Below, piece after piece: positions 6,123 through 6,912 of a DNA stretch of 6,912 nucleotides; position 1 is the stretch's first letter, and every line of letters begins with the position of its first letter. Below the pieces are notes generated by a model that was not told where the DNA came from, did no database searches, and saw only the letters and a list, made by a program, of their open reading frames with translations. The DNA is from Novosphingobium sp. (lineage in GTDB: Bacteria; Pseudomonadota; Alphaproteobacteria; Sphingomonadales; Sphingomonadaceae): NCBI GenBank assembly GCA_027490345.1, contig JAIXYF010000247.1, positions 1 to 6,912 of the forward strand. Reading direction: 5' to 3'. Made by a program: the position numbers and the translations under genes.

Positions 6123-6172
6123 CCAGTGCGCAGCGCGGCGGGCATGGAAACCATCTTTTGCAAGATCACCCG

Positions 6173-6221
6173 CGAGGACACGATAATGGGGCATGACCGC
6201 GGCGACGAGGGCGCCAAGATG
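6173..6221 (+). promoter_or_regulatory. Two ribosome sites and two possible accB starts
   Basis: GAGGA (6174-6178) lies 7 bases before the ATG at 6186. GAGG (6207-6210) lies 8 bases before an in-frame ATG at 6219. The first is the better match and gives a short charged N-tail before the conserved MAIDSALVRELAELL start; the second begins exactly at that conserved segment. Confidence 0.5.
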
Positions 6222-6668
6222 GCTATCGATAGCGCGCTGGTGCGCGAACTGGCTGAATTGCTTTCCGATACCGGATTGAGCGAGATCGAGGTCGAGGATG
6301 GCACGCGCAAGATCCGCGTGGCCCGCAAGATCTCGGCCGCGCCGATCGCAGCCTATGCGCCCGCGCCCGTGGCCGCGCCGGCCCCCGTGACAGCCGCGCC
6401 TGCTGCTGAAGCCGCGCCCGCTCCTGCGGTCGATGCCAATGCCCTGCGCTCGCCGATGGTGGGCACGGCCTATCTCTTCCCCGAACCGGGCGCCGCGCCG
6501 TTCATCACCGTCGGGCAGACGGTCAAGGCCGGGGACACGCTGCTCATCGTCGAAGCGATGAAAGTGATGAACCCGATCACTGCCCCCACCGGCGGCAAGA
6601 TCACCGCGATTCTGGTCGAAAACGCGCAGCCGGTCGAATTCGACCAGCCGCTCGTCGTCATCGCCTGA
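6186..6668 (+). CDS. accB: Biotin carboxyl carrier protein of acetyl-CoA carboxylase
   Basis: 160 residues from the ATG at 6186 (149 from 6219), close to the E. coli length. It carries the biotin that moves a carboxyl group from biotin carboxylase to carboxyltransferase in making malonyl-CoA, the first committed step of fatty acid synthesis. The N-terminal segment (12-47: LVRELAELL, IEVEDGTRKIRVAR) is the region that holds the biotin carboxylase complex together. An Ala/Pro-rich flexible linker follows (about 50-85). The biotinyl domain (88-160) has SPMVGTAYLFPEPGAAPF, which includes the thumb insertion of AccB, and EAMKVMN (123-129) with the biotinylated Lys126. accC follows after 13 bases, so the two are surely co-transcribed. 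Terminators lie upstream, so a promoter within 6096-6185 is expected, though I cannot point to one. Confidence 0.97.
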   Translation: MGHDRGDEGAKMAIDSALVRELAELLSDTGLSEIEVEDGTRKIRVARKISAAPIAAYAPAPVAAPAPVTAAPAAEAAPAPAVDANALRSPMVGTAYLFPEPGAAPFITVGQTVKAGDTLLIVEAMKVMNPITAPTGGKITAILVENAQPVEFDQPLVVIA

Positions 6669-6681
6669 GGCCGCGCGCCCC

Positions 6682-6912
6682 ATGGCCATTTCCCGCCTGC
6701 TGATCGCCAACCGCGGCGAAATCGCGCTACGCATCCACCGCGCTGCGCATGAAATGGGGATCGAGACGGTCGCGGTGCACTCCACCGCCGATGCCGATGC
6801 GATGCATGTGCGCCTTGCCGATCATGCCGTCTGCATCGGCCCGCCCGCCGCGAAGGACAGCTATCTCAACATGGCCGCGATCATTTCGGCGGCCGAGATC
6901 ACCCATGCCGAC
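6682..6912 (+). CDS. accC: Biotin carboxylase of acetyl-CoA carboxylase, N-terminal part
   Basis: The first 77 residues are in the window and the frame is open at its end; the whole protein is usually about 450 residues. It carboxylates the biotin on AccB using ATP and bicarbonate. The N-terminal biotin carboxylase domain is clear: LLIANRGEIALRIHRAAHEMGI (6-27), the Rossmann-like start of the family, then ETVAVHSTADADAMHVRLADHAVCIG (28-53) and SYLNMAAIISAAEI (60-73). The ATP-grasp active site lies beyond the window. The ATG at 6682 follows the accB stop by 13 bases, and the only ribosome site I see (TGAGG, 6666-6670) uses that stop codon, so translation may be partly coupled to accB. Confidence 0.97.
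   Translation, partial: MAISRLLIANRGEIALRIHRAAHEMGIETVAVHSTADADAMHVRLADHAVCIGPPAAKDSYLNMAAIISAAEITHAD

Noticed and set aside
5598..6785. 395-residue open frame on the minus strand, opposite aroQ, accB and accC
   Set aside because: It is antisense to three unmistakable genes, with arginine/glycine-rich low-complexity sequence and no motif.
1..6912. CRISPR array, tRNA, insertion sequence or attachment site
   Set aside because: I saw no spaced direct repeats, cloverleaf, terminal inverted repeats with a transposase, or integrase; the only tandem repeat is coding.

Overview
The window is GC-rich DNA (roughly 65% G+C by eye) and looks like an alphaproteobacterial chromosome, most likely a sphingomonad such as Novosphingobium or a relative. 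The evidence is the sequence character of AccB, the order aroQ-accB-accC, and a small holin-like membrane protein and coiled-coil lipoprotein upstream of aroQ. The genus is inferred, not proven.

Left part (1-4537, minus strand): a tightly packed three-gene cassette, read right to left. The first gene encodes an 836-residue exported protein of the planctomycete-type cytochrome (DUF1587/DUF1592/DUF1595/DUF1588/DUF1585) family, with two CxxCH haem c motifs. The second, overlapping it as ATGA, encodes a 458-residue DUF1552 protein with a twin-arginine signal and the family's HxxSHH motif. The third starts at a GTG that overlaps the second gene by 8 bases and encodes an exported ankyrin-repeat protein cut by the window edge. 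All three appear to act outside the cytoplasm. The two DUF families have no established biochemical role that I know of, so this cassette is the best candidate for an undescribed system. The signal peptide of the ankyrin protein contains a 15-base unit repeated three times.

Middle (4538-4812): a divergent intergenic region from which the cassette and the rightward genes are presumably both transcribed. I see no convincing promoter boxes. It holds a strong ribosome-binding-site-like sequence that could serve an upstream TTG start of the holin-like gene.

Right part (4813-6912, plus strand): a holin-like two-helix protein, then a 23-base near-perfect palindrome just before a coiled-coil lipoprotein gene. 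Next come aroQ (shikimate pathway), two terminator-like hairpins, accB, and the start of accC (the biotin carboxyl carrier and biotin carboxylase of acetyl-CoA carboxylase). aroQ, accB and accC are ordinary housekeeping genes. The terminators imply that accBC has its own promoter or depends on read-through from aroQ.

No tRNA, rRNA, CRISPR array, insertion sequence or integrase is visible.
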